A stretch of 64,000 nucleotides of DNA from Lasiodiplodia sp. COLG20 (GCA_009801085.1 VNWV01000011.1:434001-498000); one strand, 5' to 3'; shown: positions 37,217 to 47,723, counted from the first letter of the stretch. The notes: generated from the sequence alone by a model not told the origin. Made by a program: numbers and translations.

Positions 37217-39669
37217 ATGGCACCTGCGCGACATTCGAGCTTTAAAAAAACTAAACGAAAAGGTGCGAGAGAGAAGACAGAGCAAGACGAGAGAAGAACA
37301 GCAGAACTTTTCTCAGAACTTTTCTATACTTCACACGATAAGGATCCAGGTGCTGGATCCCACGTTCATGAATCACGCCCAGACACCATTGGTCATGTGT
37401 CTGACTGGGGAGAGAATGAGCATGACGCGAGAGAAAGAGAGACGCTTCGCTCTGCCTTCGGCGGCGGACGACCACATACACCTCGCCGAAAGCCCAAAGA
37501 TCCAGATGCTCGCTTCCACGTTCGTGAATTTCCACACGCCCATGTGATCGATTGGAAGAACACCGAGTGGAAAGATACCGAAGCCAAAAACAATGGTAAT
37601 GCCCTGTACTCAATCCCGTTGGCAAAGGAGCTTTGTTAATTTACCAAAAGGCGAATCATCCCATCATCCACACCGTGCTACGCCGGACCACACTGCACAT
37701 CAAACACCATCTCGAGGCCTGTGGAGGTATAATTCTCGTCAATTTCTGTATGTCTATTCCGTTGAACCTTTCCTATGATAATCTGCAATAATCTATCGAT
37801 GTGAAGACTAACCTATTGCGTGTTGAAGGTCAGACCGAACGCTTAATTACACCGCTACCTATCGCGAATTCCCTCCGGAAGAGATGCAATATATTGCGAA
37901 AAGGATCATGTTTCCTAGGGCAGCAAGAGTCTTCCTCGAAAAAGCGGCTGAGACCCCTAGATATCGCGACATCCGTGCCAGGGTGAATTCACCTAGTCGA
38001 AGCCTCATTTTTCGACTTCATTTCGACACCGCAACAGAGGGGAAGCCGGAGATACAACAACTGCGCATGGCGAATCGAGTAGCGATGATGGCTCTCGCGA
38101 GATCTCTTGGTGTACCCGTTCCCAAAGTCCTGCGATACGACTGCACTCAAGACAACCCCATTGGCTGGCCTTTCATCGCTTTCGAAGAACCTGACGGCTC
38201 AGAGATCAACATTTGGACAGATCTTAACGATGAGGAAAGACTGAAGCTGATTGATGAATTTGTTGATATTGAGGCCCGCCTTTCATCATTTGAACTTCCT
38301 GGTTTCGGTGCCATCTACTTTTCCCGCGACCTGCCTCTGGGTTGCCCGTCTTTCCCGATTCCTGACCACGATGACTTGAAAGGGCTCTGCGTTGGTCCCT
38401 ATTGCACTAGGATGTGGAGTTTTCAAGGCCACGAGCCAAGAGGCGGCGGTCCCTGTAAGTCAGCCTATTCAGCAGCTACATTTCACTCAGCTCACTGGCA
38501 TAGTCATTAACCCTGAAGTCTTCATTTACAATAACACAATCAAGAACACTCTGGCTGTGCTCGAAGATGGTCCGATCGTTCACGGAGAAAAGAAGCAGGA
38601 TTTCAACCTACAGCATCGTAAGCTCTACGGTGATTATCTGAAGATCGTGGATCATCTGTTACCGCGCATCATTACCGCAATAAGCACCCCAAGACTCTCA
38701 GCCTACGAGCTATTGAAGACCCACTTTCGGCATGTCAACTTCACACAGTCTCGGAATGTCAAAATTGCCTCCATCACTGACGGCTTCAGCGGGATGGCGC
38801 AGCCCGGTCTACTGGCGTGGGGCACTAATCGAATGCGGAGATCCGAACTGCGTTCAAGTAAACCGCGGATGCCACGACAGCCCGAGACTATCTCCCACAA
38901 GCGGCAGGAGCTTATCGCGAAGCAAATTATGGACTGGCGTCAAGAGATGATGGATGCAAGGTTCTTCGATAAGATTAAACATATTGAAGAAAGCCACAGC
39001 ATTCTTAGCATACCGAAGTGGCAAATAGTGCGAGAGCTATTGATAGCCGCCAAATCATGCCATTTAGCCGGGCCCAACCATCTTCATGCCGCTCTGATCA
39101 ACGTCACAGAGCATTGGGATGATATCACAAGGACGAAAGATGGCCATGCTCCTCCATGCCCAATTTCATATTCCGAGAAGGAGAAGAAAAGTGTCCTCCG
39201 CGAACAAGAACGCAAAGATGTCAGCTCAGAAGAGACGTCCTTCATCAGTAAGATTACCGAGGCCAATGTCCTCGAAGGGGTCGTTTCTTTCGGAAATCAC
39301 GACCGCATTCGAGACTACGTCCACAGCACAAGCGAAAGAGTCAAGGCCAACGACGGCAAGTATTATCCGGACGTGGACGATAGCGACAGCACCGAAGAGG
39401 CTTTCGAGACGCCTGACGAATTTGAGACGGTTCTTTGCAAGCGGATGGGTATCTCGCGCGCAACCTTCTGGCGGAGCGTGGCCGATATCACTGTGTGGAG
39501 GAAGAACAACTCCTTCAACCAGAGAGATGGGTACTTCGAAGAACAGAGCCGTGTAGGACAGTCGGAGCAGCCGGGAGAAAAGGAGCAGCAGAGTTTCGAA
39601 AAAGAAGAGAAGAAGGAGAAAAAGAAGCAATTTGATCCCATCTCTCATCTCATCAGTATGATGAAATAA
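37217..39669 (+). CDS. APH/choline-kinase-like fungal protein with degenerate catalytic motif
   Basis: Four exons: 37217-37595, 37651-37726, 37829-38454 and 38504-39669, all phase-consistent, giving 748 residues. The N-terminal ~150 residues are hydrophilic, with two similar segments (KDPGAGSHVHESRPD and KDPDARFHVREFPHA). The kinase-like fold begins near YREFPPEEMQYIAKR; LMANRVAMMALARS-type sequence and VPVPKVLRYD, GWPFIAFEE match the N-lobe of fungal aminoglycoside-phosphotransferase-like proteins. The expected HxDxxxxN loop reads HVNFTQSRN and the metal-binding IIDW reads ITDGF, so the catalytic Asp is Asn. It may be a pseudokinase, although related fungal proteins often vary here. The C-terminus is Glu/Lys-rich. 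Exons 1 and 2 are less certain than 3 and 4. Confidence 0.7.
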
Positions 39670-40052
39670 GAGGTACTTAGCCAAGCGCAAACAAAGAGCT
39701 CGCCGCATTTGATAACCTTTCCCATTAGCAACATTTGCAGGACCTTTGATGAGACACTAAGCCTAAGACCATCATAAACCTCTGTTCTTCCTGGTTTGCC
39801 AATTTGGAAAAGACTCCCAGATTCATACATATGAACATAATTCCACCAGCTACGCTTCGGCAGGCACCGCTCCGTCGCCGTTGCTCCGGGAACTCAACTC
39901 TCCTTATGCGGCCGGCTCGACTGCCTATATGTGCACCGCCTCACATCGCCGGGGTGATGAACGGGCTCTTAATTAGGAGTATCGCATCTGAAATTACGGA
40001 TCCTGTGTGACCTGAGGGCCTCCCACCAGCCAGGAATTAGCTCATCCGTATT

Positions 40053-40065
40053 CGGGGCCTTTCCG
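40053..40065. promoter_or_regulatory. CGG-N7-CCG site (perfect TCGG-N7-CCGA)
   Basis: CGGGGCCTTTCCG flanked by T and A, 173 bases upstream of the Dabb ATG. Its form suits a Zn2Cys6 homodimer; the regulator encoded at 42.3-44.5 kb is the obvious candidate. Confidence 0.55.
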
Positions 40066-40079
40066 AGACAATTTCACCG

Positions 40080-40092
40080 CGGACGTGTGCCG
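40080..40092. promoter_or_regulatory. CGG-N7-CCG site
   Basis: CGGACGTGTGCCG, 146 bases upstream of the Dabb ATG and 14 bases after the preceding site. Confidence 0.5.
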
Positions 40093-40167
40093 AGGCTAAT
40101 CAAAGTGGGGGAGGGAAAACGACCGTCGTTAAGCCAGCCGTCCCTTACAAGAAGCAGGTGACCACCT

Positions 40168-40175
40168 ATATATGA
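40168..40175 (+). promoter_or_regulatory. TATA box of the Dabb gene
   Basis: TATATATG, 64 bases upstream of the ATG at 40239. Confidence 0.65.
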
Positions 40176-40238
40176 CATGCTGGTGCCATTGCACTTTCCC
40201 ATCATTTCCATTAAAAAAAAAAAAAAGCTTTTGCAACA

Positions 40239-40754
40239 ATGACTCTGATACACATCGGTAAGAGCCTCAGCCGTCAATTCTTTTTCCGTAGCTGACAGAC
40301 AACGGCGCGGGTCGTAGTACTCTTCAAGTTCAAGCCTGAAGTGTCGGCAGAGCACAAGGCGACCTTCGTCCGGGAGCTCAAAAAACTCAAGAATCTCCCA
40401 TGCGTCAAGGACGGCCGTCTTATCGTCGGAGGCCCTTCTGTTACGGATCCGATTGAGCGGAGCAAAGGCTTCGAGTTCGCGCTTGTCAGCTACCACCATG
40501 ATCGCGCTGCTCTGGAGGAGTATCAGGCAAGCAAAGAGCATCATTGGTAAGTAAGTGATTCCTCTTGGATGATGGCGCTCACGGAAGAAAGGGTGACATC
40601 TACCTACATGTTCCCATTCAAGGAAGACCTTTGCAGGTTCGATTTTGAGGTTGCCCCGGAAGATGAGTACATGTGTGAACATCTTACTTCGGCGTTCATT
40701 GGGAAGGGTCAGGTCAATGGAGAAACAGCACCCGAGAGCCACGCATCTTCATGA
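40239..40754 (+). CDS. Stress-response A/B-barrel (Dabb) domain protein
   Basis: Three exons: 40239-40257, 40318-40546 and 40592-40754, giving 136 residues. The start MTLIHIVLFKFKPEV is the classic Dabb opening; intron 1 falls inside it, and splicing at CGTAG restores the motif. FALVSYHHDRAALEEYQASK and HHW complete the ferredoxin-like half-barrel, which normally dimerises. Dabb proteins range from stress proteins to small cyclases and isomerases in pathway clusters, for example olivetolic acid cyclase, so a catalytic role is possible. It lies tail to tail with the ATP-grasp gene (60 bases apart) and has two CGG-N7-CCG sites upstream, so it is included in the proposed regulon. The C-terminal 35 residues beyond the domain are acidic. 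Confidence 0.82.
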
Positions 40755-40814
40755 AGTAAAAGAATTGAAAAAACTTATTTTTGGCTACGGATTTACTTCT
40801 TTCAGAGCAGCGAA

Positions 40815-42084
40815 TTAAAACGCTGGCTTTGCTGTCCGGAGGTCCTTCAGAGAGCAAGCTGATTGCAAAATGTTTTCCAGAAGCTGAGGATAGTCCCAAC
40901 CAAGACCAGCCGCAGCCAAGGCTGTAAGGCTTGCCTGATCCTCTCTGCCAGGTCTTCCCGGTCCAGTCATGTTCTATTAATGTGTCAGCCCTCAGCCATT
41001 TAGGCTGGCATTTGGAGGGGGGTACGAACAGGCTTCATGTTAACATCAAAAAGCGCAAAAGGTGATCCCTTCTCATCTCTGAAGCGTCGGACGTCTATAC
41101 GGATGGGTGCTTTTGTCTGAAGTAGACGTGCTGTAGCCTCGCATTCCCTGGCAAGTTGTTCATATGCCGGATCCTCGCTGGCCTCTTTGGGAGAAATGAC
41201 GCGTGAGTTGGCGGTGACGGCAACAACACCATTGTAGGGAGCGATGCCATCAACGTGGTTGAAGCGGACGACAGCGGGCATGGCCCAGTAATCGGGACGA
41301 TTGGCAGAAGGCGGCATGACCGTGACGGTGGCCTCTTGCCCTGACAGGTACTCCTCGATCATGATGGATGGAGATTCAGAAAAGAGGCGGTCGGCATGGT
41401 CGCGAAGCTCTTGGAGAGACGAACAAAGCTTGACGCCGTGACTACCACGTCCGCGGATGGGTTTCGCAACGACGGGCCAGGATGAGATGTTGTCGCGTGC
41501 CAGTGATGCTTCGAGATCATCTTGCTGCGAAACAATGCTTGATTTGGGGAGAGTGAAGCCGCCGCGCTGCCTCAACATGCTGTTTACATAATTTTTGTCG
41601 TCATACGCGTCCACAAAGAGCGGTGGTTGACCAACAACACGAACTTTATCCTGGTATGGGACCAAAGCGGATGATGTCTGCAGAGGATGGTCTTTGAAAA
41701 GGATGGTGTTTGCCCATAGACAGGTAGCTCCAGCTTCTACGGCGGCTACAATTCCCTGCTCGTGGTCTGGAAAAACCCAGTCGACATCATTCGTCGGGTC
41801 GGGGTTTTGCGCAGGGGTTGCTACGGAAATGCGGCATTGCTCCCGCAACACGTATGCAATGTCTGCCCCAGAGTCGCGGTATCCTGGAAATCATCAGCAA
41901 TGTTGGGGCGGAAACAAGCCTTTTTGGGAAACGAACCGCCTGGCTTCTTGGGCTTGCGCACACCGTTGATGATGGGCGGGTCCAGAGCTTGGTAGAGAAG
42001 GGCAACTCGGGGTGTTGCCGAGGCAAAGGTGCGACGAAAGAGCTGGTCGGAAAGCCGTAGCGAGCGTATTGTTGGGGGCCGCAT
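40815..42084 (-). CDS. ATP-grasp ligase (D-Ala-D-Ala ligase-like)
   Basis: Three exons: 42084-41937, 41883-41030 and 40973-40815, giving 386 residues. An Arg-rich N-terminus (MRPPTIRSLRLSDQLFRRTF) could target mitochondria. The ATP-grasp core shows DKNYVNSMLRQRGGFTLPKS, the ATP-clamping WPVVAKPIRGRGSHGVKL, MIEEYLSGQEATVTVM, and the metal-site FALFDVNMKP joined by splicing to NMTGPGRPGREDQASL. The fold couples ATP to form amide or peptide bonds, or carboxyl phosphates. The substrate is unknown; fungi make no peptidoglycan, so a D-Ala-D-Ala role is excluded. Both introns use the unusual donor GTTCGT. The unspliced last frame stops at 41000 with a nonsense tail, which supports intron 2. It is part of the cluster with the TF, Ldh2 and aldolase genes. 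Confidence 0.87.
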
Positions 42085-42134
42085 GGTGCTTGGTGCTGGA
42101 GCCGAGGAACAGCGACAAACGACCGCCTTAAGTA

Positions 42135-42191
42135 ATCCCCGAGTGGGGATCGCTCCGAGACTTTCGGACTCTCGCCGACGGACTGATCCGT
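42135..42191. promoter_or_regulatory. Run of palindromes in the ATP-grasp promoter, including CGG-N7-CCG and CGG-N6-CCG
   Basis: Reading left to right: ATCCCC-GAGT-GGGGAT (42135-42150); TCCGA-GACTT-TCGGA (42154-42168); TCGG-ACTCTCG-CCGA (42164-42178), a perfect copy of the cluster motif; ACGGA-CTGA-TCCGT (42178-42191), which is also CGG-N6-CCG. All lie 51-107 bases upstream of the ATG at 42084. The density of CGG/CCG half-sites suggests a binding platform for Zn2Cys6 dimers. Confidence 0.55.
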
Positions 42192-42202
42192 GGGTACCGA
42201 AA

Positions 42203-42283
42203 GTAGCTGAAGCTACCATCCGGACGCAGATGTATATTTAACAATTCTACATTTACGTCCGGATGATAGCTTCAGCCGCCTAC
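42203..42283. repeat. MITE-like palindromic element, copy 2
   Basis: Terminal inverted repeat GCTGAAGCTACCATCCGGAC against GTCCGGATGATAGCTTCAGC with one mismatch, around an AT-rich centre. The outermost GTAG/CTAC bases are also complementary. It lies between the regulator's stop and the ATP-grasp promoter and contributes a TATATTTA-type sequence about 150 bases before the ATP-grasp ATG. It is related to copy 1 (30583-30657), in opposite orientation. Confidence 0.7.
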
Positions 42284-42318
42284 GTAGGTCGGAAATAACT
42301 GCGAATGGCCATTTCTTT

Positions 42319-44481
42319 CTATGCCATTCCTGCATTCCCGAGCCCTTCGACGCCATACGTCTCAAACCACTCCAGATCGAACCATCCGCTCATGTCTCCC
42401 AGTTCATCGGCAAAAATGTCTGTAGAATCAAACAAGGCATCAAAGCTTTGCTCTGTCCAATCGACCCCGAGTCCACTGCCGTCAACAGGCCGGGACTGTT
42501 CTGGACCGGCTGTAGACTCCACGACTGCTGGCTCCTCTCGTCTCCTCCAGGACTCAGAGGTTGCTTCGGCCAGACGATCAAACTTAGCTCGTGCATCCTT
42601 GGCCACAGACCACGTCTTTCCCAGGGCTTCAAGTATTTCTGAACATCGTCTTGCATGCTCGCTGAAAGTGTCTCTTGCCCGTCCGCGAATGGCAGGACTG
42701 ATCCAAAGACAGTAGAGCATGGTAATTGCCGAGACGAAGATGCTATGGGCTGTAAGCCATGAATTCATCATCTGTCCGAAGCGGTGCAATTCGTAATAGA
42801 TCCGGATGGTTTCTGTCGCACTGTCGAAACAGACATGCAATGCTTCCGGCGCAGGTCGAGGAAATGCTGGGCTTGGACGGTACAGGAGCATGACACATTG
42901 GTGATACTTCAGCTCAATTGACGGGATTGAGCGGTAGGAAATGGAGCGGGCGATTCCACCCGCTCTTCGCGATAGAGTTTGTTGAGCATGCTCGAAGAGT
43001 CCCTTACAAGATGCATGCACGGCCTTCTGCCAGCCCTCAAAGTCGCTTGGCCAAGGGAATCGTTTTGGGGACTGTGCGACGCGATGGATCATCAATTTCA
43101 CCTCGGCAACAATGCGGTCAAAACGGAAAGATATGTTTGCCGCGTAGAAGTTATGGTGAGGAGGCTGCTCGCTGCGCATGCGCTTTGGCTGGCGCTCGTA
43201 AGGTTCTCCTTGGTCCACGGGCGTTGCGGCGGAAGGGGGCTGCAGCGCTTGAGTAGCGCCCTCAATAGCATCAAGATCAACCTCATCTGACCCTTGCTGA
43301 CCAGGGAACTCTATGTCAATTGCTTCATCTCTCAGAGTGAGCGGGCGACCCAAGGTGGTACAAAGGGTGCGGTCGAGTGAGTATGCTGACCAAAATATGC
43401 CGCTCCTTGTGTCATGAGCAGCAATGGTGCCGCCAAATCTTGGTTGTGGCCTGTCGTCATCCGTCTCTAGAAGCAGGTCAGCAGCACATTGGGAGGGGCG
43501 GGGCGGTTGGGCTCACCCATGGGCTGTTTTCTCTGCAAGCCCAGGTCTAGGCAGCTGGCAATGATGGTGTGGGTCAAAAACCAGGCATTAAGGCCGCCAG
43601 GAAAGCAGAAGCTGCTCAGGACGAGGAGAAGCAAAATCTGGACGCCTTGTATAGATTCATGCAGTGGTATGTCGGACAGAAACTTGATGGCGGCGGCAAG
43701 ATAAGTGGCAGAGGCAAAGTCTGCACCAAGCTGCGATTCGACGGCACGAGAACCAATGGCAATGACCAGGAAAAGCATGCACATGTCAGGATCGGTGGCG
43801 AGAGAGGGTTTGGCTAGGCATTTTTCGACAAGGTCGTCGACATAGACTTCATCCAGAAAGGGATACAGATGGTGGAACTGGTCAAAGTAGGCGGCAACAA
43901 AGCGGTGAATCTCGGGGAGAGAAGGCAGATGCGAGGCCGAAGAGATGTCGGAAAGGTGGGATTGCGGGAGGTCAGCGGCGAAGTGGGTCGACAGTCCCTG
44001 GGTGTGGGGTGCTGAGGCAAAGATCAAACGGGCAAAGGCCACGCCGGATGAAGGACCGAGATACTTTGGAGAATTGGCGGCCTGCAGGGAAAGGAGTCCG
44101 ACCTCGTGAGCTAGTGGCTGCTCCGGACCGATGCGGGGGGTGGATGGGGTGTGAGCTTGGACGGCACTGGCATTGCCGGGTGAGGGGTCGGGTTGGCTGG
44201 GGGCGACAGCATGGTCCGTGGGAGAGCGGAGGCTCGTGAGTTGAGTCTCGAGCTCTCTAACACGGGCCTCGAGCTCGCGAATGTACCTGGTTGAGGTCAG
44301 TGGGCTGGCTACAGTGGTGGTGGGCGGAGCACCTTTTCTCGGAGCCAGCGCTTTCCTCGCAGGGAACACGGGCTTTGAGACAATTGGAGCAGGCGGGCAG
44401 CAGGCCATCGCACTTGACCTTGCGGTGTCGGCACCGGACGCATGCGATGGGCTTTTTGGGCGGAGTGGGTTCGGGCGGCAT
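42319..44481 (-). CDS. Zn2Cys6 transcription factor, candidate cluster regulator
   Basis: Three exons: 44481-44333, 44286-43517 and 43466-42319, giving 688 residues. The zinc cluster is CVRC-x6-C-x6-C-x2-C-x6-C (Cys 14, 17, 24, 31, 34, 41), right at the N-terminus. It is followed at once by a short coiled coil (YIRELEARVRELETQL, about 51-66); intron 1 splits the Arg codon before it. The fungal regulator middle domain runs from about YFDQFHHLYPFLDEVYVDDL through FLVIAIGSRAV and GVQILLLLVLSSFC to IFWSAYSLDRTLCTTLGRP. A Pro-rich linker and an acidic, aromatic C-terminus (DWTEQSFDALFDSTDIFADE) suggest an activation region. It is divergent from the Ldh2-type gene, with 188 bases between ATGs that contain a CGG-N7-CCG site, so autoregulation is likely. 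Confidence 0.9.
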
Positions 44482-44591
44482 GAGAGCGATGAGACGGAGC
44501 GGGAGCGAGGGCTGGTGGATTTTGATCAGCTGCGGCCTCGGCCCACGCGCCGACGCTTTCCTCAGTGCCCCGCCTTGCATGTGCACCAACA

Positions 44592-44604
44592 CGGCCTGTC
44601 CCCG
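44592..44604. promoter_or_regulatory. CGG-N7-CCG site in the divergent TF/Ldh2 promoter
   Basis: CGGCCTGTCCCCG followed by A; 65 bases upstream of the Ldh2-type ATG and 111 bases upstream of the TF ATG. Confidence 0.5.
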
Positions 44605-44669
44605 ATGCCACTTCTTTATTACACCCTCCAAACCCATCTGCACTATGCACAATTCCGCAGACCACCAAA

Positions 44670-45857
44670 ATGTCCTCCTCTGAAAGTCACTACATTGCTC
44701 CCGATGCAGCTGCATCTTTCGCTAAGGCCGTGCTGATCAAAGGCGGCCTGTCTGAAGATGACGCCCAAATGATGGCCAATTGCTTGGTCCAGGCCGATGT
44801 GCGCGGCGTGGTAAGCTGCCTCTTGCACCTTCCCTTTTCCGTCTTGCTGACCATGCTGCCAGGGCACCCACGGGCTGATGCGCCTTGAGGTACATAAAAC
44901 CCCTCCACTTTCCCAATCACGCACACCCGCACTAACCATCAACAGCAATATCTGGCCCGTGTCACTTCCAAGCTCGTCAACCCGAGTCCCTCGATCAAGG
45001 TCGAGGAAAAGACCCCTGTCGCCGCCCATCTCGACGGCGACAATGGTTTCGGCTTCATCGTTGCCACTCGCGGCATGCAGGAAGCAATCAATCGCGCAAA
45101 GACCTACGGCATCGGCATCGTCACAGCCAACCATTCCAACCATTTCGGCATGGCCGCCACCTACGTCTTGCAGGCCCTGCAAGAAGGCATGATCTCCCTC
45201 GTCTTCACCAATTCTGCTCGCCAAATGGCTCCCTTTGGCGGCAAGGAAACCCTGCTGGGCATTTCTCCCTTCGCTGCTGGAGCTCCTTCCAAAGATGAAG
45301 TTCCCTACATCCTCGATATGGCCCCCTCCGTCGTTGCAAAGGGAAAGATCCGTCGCGCTGCTCTCCGTGGCGAGGACATTCCCCTGGGCTGGGCTATGGA
45401 CGCCGACGGCAATCCTACCACCAACTCCAAGGAGGCCTTGAACGGAATGATGGCTCCTATCGGTGGGCCGAAGGGCTCTGGAATTGCCATCCTTATGGAT
45501 GTCATGTCAGGCGTTCTCTCCGGCGCTGCCTTTGGTGGAGAGGTCGGCGATCAGTACAAGGAAGCAAGGCCTCAGAATGTCGGCCATTGCTTTATTGCTA
45601 TCAAGCCTGATATTTTCATGTCGTCAGACGAATTCCGCTCACGCATGGACGTCTTGGCCCAGCGCGTTCACGCTGTTCCTCCGGCTCCCGGATTCTCCGA
45701 GGTTCTCTTCCCAGGTGAGCCGGAACACAGGCTCTCTCAGCAGCGAACTCGTCAGGGAATTCCATTTGCCGATGCAGACATCAAAATGTTCAAGGATATG
45801 GCTTCCAAGCTAGACGTGCCCTTGCCCCCTATTTTATCCTCGCCCTTGGATGGTTGA
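44670..45857 (+). CDS. Ldh2-type NAD(P)-dependent oxidoreductase (malate/L-lactate/sulfolactate dehydrogenase family)
   Basis: Three exons: 44670-44810, a 27-base microexon 44863-44889, and 44946-45857, giving 359 residues. The microexon encodes GTHGLMRLE, which rebuilds the conserved ADVRG-V-GTHGLMRLE-QYL stretch of the family. Other marks: the catalytic His region VTANHSNHFGMAATY, NSARQMAPFGGKETLLG, the cofactor loop YILDMAPSVVAKGKIRRAA, and GGPKGSGIAILMDVMSGVLS. The family interconverts 2-hydroxy acids and 2-oxo acids, or reduces cyclic imino acids; members include malate, ureidoglycolate, sulfolactate and 2,3-diketogulonate enzymes. The substrate here is unknown. It is cytosolic by default (no signal) and shares a divergent promoter with the cluster regulator. 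Confidence 0.92.
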
Positions 45858-46303
45858 TTTGTACGATTAGAAAATATTATGCAGTCATGATATTCGCTCA
45901 ACTTAGTGCCATACATCTACCTATTTATCTTTCTTTCGGGGGGTGAGTGTGAAGTGATTCATGTAAAATAAAAGTTTGGATTTGCCCTTTGCTTGGTTTT
46001 CTGACATACAATATGAAAGTGAAATAGCCAACACTGCTGCTTGAGCATAATGGATTCCCAGAGTTTAGAGAATTGTGGGAACTATTGCAAGAACCAAAAG
46101 TTGAGAAATGCATAATAGACTGTTTGGTGGCGGCTGCTTAGAGTAATTAAATCGTAGTGGGTAGCGGGTATCAAGTAGGCATCAAGAATTGCACATGAAT
46201 TTTTTTTTATGAAGAAATAAGATAGTTTCATTTACGGAACGTGGCAATATGGCAACCCTTATTCAGGTTGGCTGTACAGCTCTCTATGATGCATTCGGCT
46301 GCA
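45858..46303. other. Convergent 3' intergenic region
   Basis: AT-rich 3' flank between the Ldh2-type gene and the class II aldolase. No gene seen. Confidence 0.7.
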
Positions 46304-47284
46304 TTATGCTCTCCCAGATGACCCAAACACATCAAGTATGCGCTCTATGGATTTTGCATATATTTCCACAGCCTGCTCTTTCAACGTAGTCAGCTCCAAT
46401 TCCCCTGCTTTTTCCGCAACGAACGCTGTATACGGATCTCTGACGTTGCGATTCAGGTTGATCTTCGCGACGCCGCATCCTATTGCCTTTTGAAACAGCT
46501 CATCCGATACAGGATGTGTTCCGTGGAGGACCAAGGGAATATCAGGCCCAATCTCAGTGCCAATGGCGGTCAATCTGACAAGACTTATATGAGCATGTAG
46601 AAGTAAAATGAAGGGGCATCACGAACCTGTCGAGCTTCCAGAACTTGGCAGCACCGCCTGGGGGATATGGACCATGGACATTCCCAAACGAAGGCGCTAA
46701 GAAATGCACCCCCGTCTTCGCTACGAAATCTCGCGCTTCATTGGGATCTGTCAAGGCCGCTTCCATGTCCGCTTCAGGGAGACCATCTTCGCAGCCATCG
46801 ATACGTCCCACCTCGGCTTCAATGGTAATTCCAAGTCGACTTGCTTGCTGAACAATCTGCGCACAGTACTCGGCATTGAGTTCCCCTCCGGAAGTTGATG
46901 CATCCACCATGATCGAATCGAAGGGTAGCGTGAGAGCGTGCTGCACATCTTCATCTTTGATGCAGTGATCCATATGCAAGGCAATGGGTACTGAGGCATC
47001 TCGGATAGCCGAAGCGATGTACCTGATGAAATGATCGCCCTGAAAATGCATCATCCATGGAAAGATCTGAATTATTGCAGGTGATCTCTTCCTCTCAGCA
47101 GCCCGAATGACAGCCATAACGCCATCGTTGTTGTAGCTATAGTCCAACATATTAGTCTTTTTTATTTATGCATTTTTGCAGTATATATTTACCAGTTAAA
47201 GGCACCAACTGCATACCCGTTCTTCTTTGCCTGATGCAGTATCTGCCACGTACGGTTGCTGGTGGGAAATTCTTGATTGCCCAT
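46304..47284 (-). CDS. Class II (zinc) aldolase of the ketose-bisphosphate aldolase family
   Basis: Three exons: 47284-47193, 47136-46627 and 46574-46304, giving 290 residues, close to bacterial GatY/KbaY length. The start is MGNQEFPTSNRTWQILHQAK, then NGYAVGAFNCYNNDG (intron 1 splits the Cys). Metal-ligand regions: HMDH (His88), EAEVGRIDG, NVHGPYPPGG (His185) and LHGTHP (His218), followed by KINLNRNVRD. Class II aldolases cleave ketose phosphates into glyceraldehyde-3-phosphate or a related aldehyde and a glycolytic ketone. The usual HGGSG/HGAS after the last His is HGTHP, suggesting altered phosphate or substrate binding. Fungal housekeeping FBA is longer (about 360), so this is a pathway-specific paralogue. 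Intron 2 uses the rare donor GTTCGT. Confidence 0.9.
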
Positions 47285-47367
47285 GGCTGAAAGATTGCAA
47301 GGTTTTCGAGACGAAAAGTCTATACTCCAGCAATCTTTAAGAATGATTTGTCGCACGCATCTGCTGT

Positions 47368-47380
47368 CGGCAAACCTCCG
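47368..47380. promoter_or_regulatory. CGG-N7-CCG site upstream of the aldolase
   Basis: CGGCAAACCTCCG preceded by T, 84 bases upstream of the aldolase ATG at 47284. Confidence 0.5.
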
Positions 47381-47723
47381 TGCCTCTGTGGCCTCTATGG
47401 GCGTCCGTACCAAAGTCCTATCTGCCCGTCGATGCCAAGTTCCATGCCCACCGGCAGAACTCAATCTGCCCGGCGACCTACGAGCTCTTTCCAACACAAC
47501 ACCACGTCCAAACTGCGTAAACCTTGACTTTCATACTAAAGATGCACTCTAGAGCCCACTGAGTATTTGTTTTGAAGATAAATTGTTAGTGCAGAAGGCA
47601 TACTCACTTATTAAATCCTAATGCCCCTAGGCGGTGAAACAAGATACCCCTGGTATACCCCTGCCGGCGACGGGCAAACACGACTTTCGGTAGCATCCGT
47701 ACGCCGCTCCAATCCATGAGCTT

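Larger units (their letters stand above)
39670..40238 (+). other. Upstream region of the Dabb gene
   Basis: Non-coding. It holds two CGG-N7-CCG sites, a TATATATG box at 40168-40175 and an A-tract just before the ATG. Confidence 0.6.
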
